Assembly: GCA_014763515.1 (NCBI GenBank) | Contig: JACXVH010000073.1 | Span: 1-6,846, forward strand | Direction of reading: 5' to 3' | Length of the DNA stretch: 6,846 nucleotides | Origin: Flavobacteriaceae bacterium | GTDB taxonomy: Bacteria; Bacteroidota; Bacteroidia; Flavobacteriales; Flavobacteriaceae | Shown here: piece after piece, positions 5,884 through 6,846 of the stretch | Layout: the number at the start of each line of letters is the position of its first letter | How positions within the stretch are numbered: position 1 is the stretch's first letter | Notes under the pieces: generated by a model | The model's database searches: none | Told to the model about the DNA's origin: nothing | Seen by the model: only the letters and a program-made list of their open reading frames with translations | Program-made: the position numbers and the translations under genes

Positions 5884-6846
5884 CTATTTGTTTAAATTAT
5901 ATGTATAGATTGTTTTGTCATTCGCTTTGTAAAACAAGTATCCGCCAGTTTCATCTACTTCATATTCTGGTTTTTTGTCATTAAGAATAATTTCTTTATC
6001 TACATTACCAGTATCTTTATTAACTTTTACAAGTCCAACTCCATTGTCTAATTTTGTTAGTATAAACTGAGCATTTTCTGTTGCTGAAGTTGCTTTAAAT
6101 CTTTTAGATAAATAATCGAAAGAAGCGCCTGCGATTCCTGAAAACATATCGGCAGCACGTTTAGCCTCTTTCCCATAATCGTTATAAGAATCCAAATCAT
6201 TCATACTACCAAAACCAGTACGATTTGCTCCTGCAACAGCACTCATAGAAACCGCCATAGTTGTTGACGCTACCGCCATTACACCTCCCATAATCTTGCC
6301 GAATGTACTTCTTCCTGGCGATTTATGATATACTTTATAGCTTTCTGAACCATTAAAATCGTACATAGCCATGTTTTGACTAGAAGAAAGGAATATACCT
6401 CCGTTTCTAATTTGCATGGTATTGGGATCTTCTTTCTCTTCAAAATTACAGTTAGCAAAATCAGCAACATCTCCAGAATTTGCATCAATTGTTTTTATTT
6501 TACCATCGGCAACAATTAAATATTTGTTGTTTTTAGCATCGAAAGTTGAAGCTACTGATGTTGCTTTTCTATATTTCAAAGGTTTTGCCCAAACTGTTTC
6601 TCCCGTACTCAAATTTACAATATTTGCATCTTCACCTGTAATATAGATTAGACCTTGAGGTGTTTCAGCCATTACCATTATATTCTCTCCTGTTTTAAGA
6701 GGTTTTTTAAATAGAGGTGTTCCATCAAAAGAAATCTTGTTTATTCCTCCTTCAAACAAACCAAATAAAATTCCATCTTCCATGATGTAAAAATGCTGTA
6801 CATAACCATTTGTCTTTGGTGCTTTTTCCCATAAATCTTCTCCAGA
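5884..6846 (-). CDS. PQQ/WD40-like beta-propeller protein, 5' end outside the window
   Basis: The frame is open to the right edge; 320 residues are visible and the start is missing. An ATG at 6781-6783 exists, but the 21 codons before it read as coding (SGEDLWEKAPKTNGY), matching a propeller blade end, so it is internal. Blade-like units carry the PQQ-type turn signature: SGEDLWEK (visible residues 1-8), STGETVWAK (80-88), DANSGDV (121-127) and NKDTGNVDKEI (276-286), each followed by short beta strands. Such propellers usually act as scaffolds or binding platforms, often periplasmic. Between about 176 and 262 the blade pattern is broken by a Gly/Ala/Met-rich stretch (GKIMGGVMAVASTTMAVS) and a charged helical part (KEAKRAADMFSGIAGASF). 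Whether it carries a signal peptide cannot be seen. It ends in its own terminator, so it is transcriptionally separate from the genes to its left. True PQQ binding is not supported. Confidence 0.8.
   Translation of the reverse strand, partial: SGEDLWEKAPKTNGYVQHFYIMEDGILFGLFEGGINKISFDGTPLFKKPLKTGENIMVMAETPQGLIYITGEDANIVNLSTGETVWAKPLKYRKATSVASTFDAKNNKYLIVADGKIKTIDANSGDVADFANCNFEEKEDPNTMQIRNGGIFLSSSQNMAMYDFNGSESYKVYHKSPGRSTFGKIMGGVMAVASTTMAVSMSAVAGANRTGFGSMNDLDSYNDYGKEAKRAADMFSGIAGASFDYLSKRFKATSATENAQFILTKLDNGVGLVKVNKDTGNVDKEIILNDKKPEYEVDETGGYLFYKANDKTIYTYNLNK

Noticed and set aside
6279..6488. Minus-strand open frame of 69 codons
   Set aside because: It lies in another frame within the propeller gene, has no domain pattern and no ribosome-binding context; a frame shadow.
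6416..6646. Plus-strand open frame of 76 codons
   Set aside because: It is antisense to the propeller gene, whose blade motifs in this stretch show the true coding frame.
1..6846. CRISPR array, tRNA or rRNA, insertion sequence, or gasdermin gene next to the CHAT protein
   Set aside because: I looked for regularly spaced repeats, RNA gene cores, transposase motifs with terminal inverted repeats, and a gasdermin-like neighbour; none is visible in the window.

Overview
The window is AT-rich and reads as chromosomal DNA of a Bacteroidetes member, most likely a Flavobacteriaceae (Flavobacterium-like) species. Four things point there. Every complete gene encodes an exported protein whose predicted signal-peptide cleavage site is followed by Gln, or nearly so. 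The protein families (TPR-CHAT, MORN, YD-like and PQQ-like propeller proteins) are common in that group. No start codon has a clear GGAGG-type Shine-Dalgarno, and leaders are A-rich. Intergenic hairpins are followed by T-tracts. The assignment rests on these features alone; no marker gene is present.

All five well-supported genes lie on the minus strand, so transcription runs from right to left. (1) 5884-6846: 3' part of a PQQ/WD40-like beta-propeller protein. Its reading frame stays open through the right edge, so the true start is outside the window. It ends in a 3' region with two inverted repeats, the second a strong intrinsic terminator (5798-5825). (2) 4796-5761 and 3799-4803: a two-gene unit. 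An exported protein with YD-like beta repeats overlaps by 8 bp a type I membrane protein with one C-terminal transmembrane helix, followed by a second intrinsic terminator (3748-3775). (3) 2958-3701 and 116-2953: a second two-gene unit. A secreted MORN-repeat protein lies 4 bp ahead of a 945-residue secreted TPR-CHAT protein, a caspase-like cysteine peptidase fold with an intact His804/Cys853 dyad. At the far left, 3-74 on the plus strand may be the last codons of a convergent gene.

The two terminators share the same palindromic core (GGCAATTGCC) and divide the window into three transcription units. Read together, the window is a run of cell-envelope or periplasmic proteins. The most distinctive part is the MORN-CHAT pair: a protein-interaction scaffold and a caspase-like effector, exported together, with no known substrate visible. 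Whether the three units cooperate cannot be decided from sequence.
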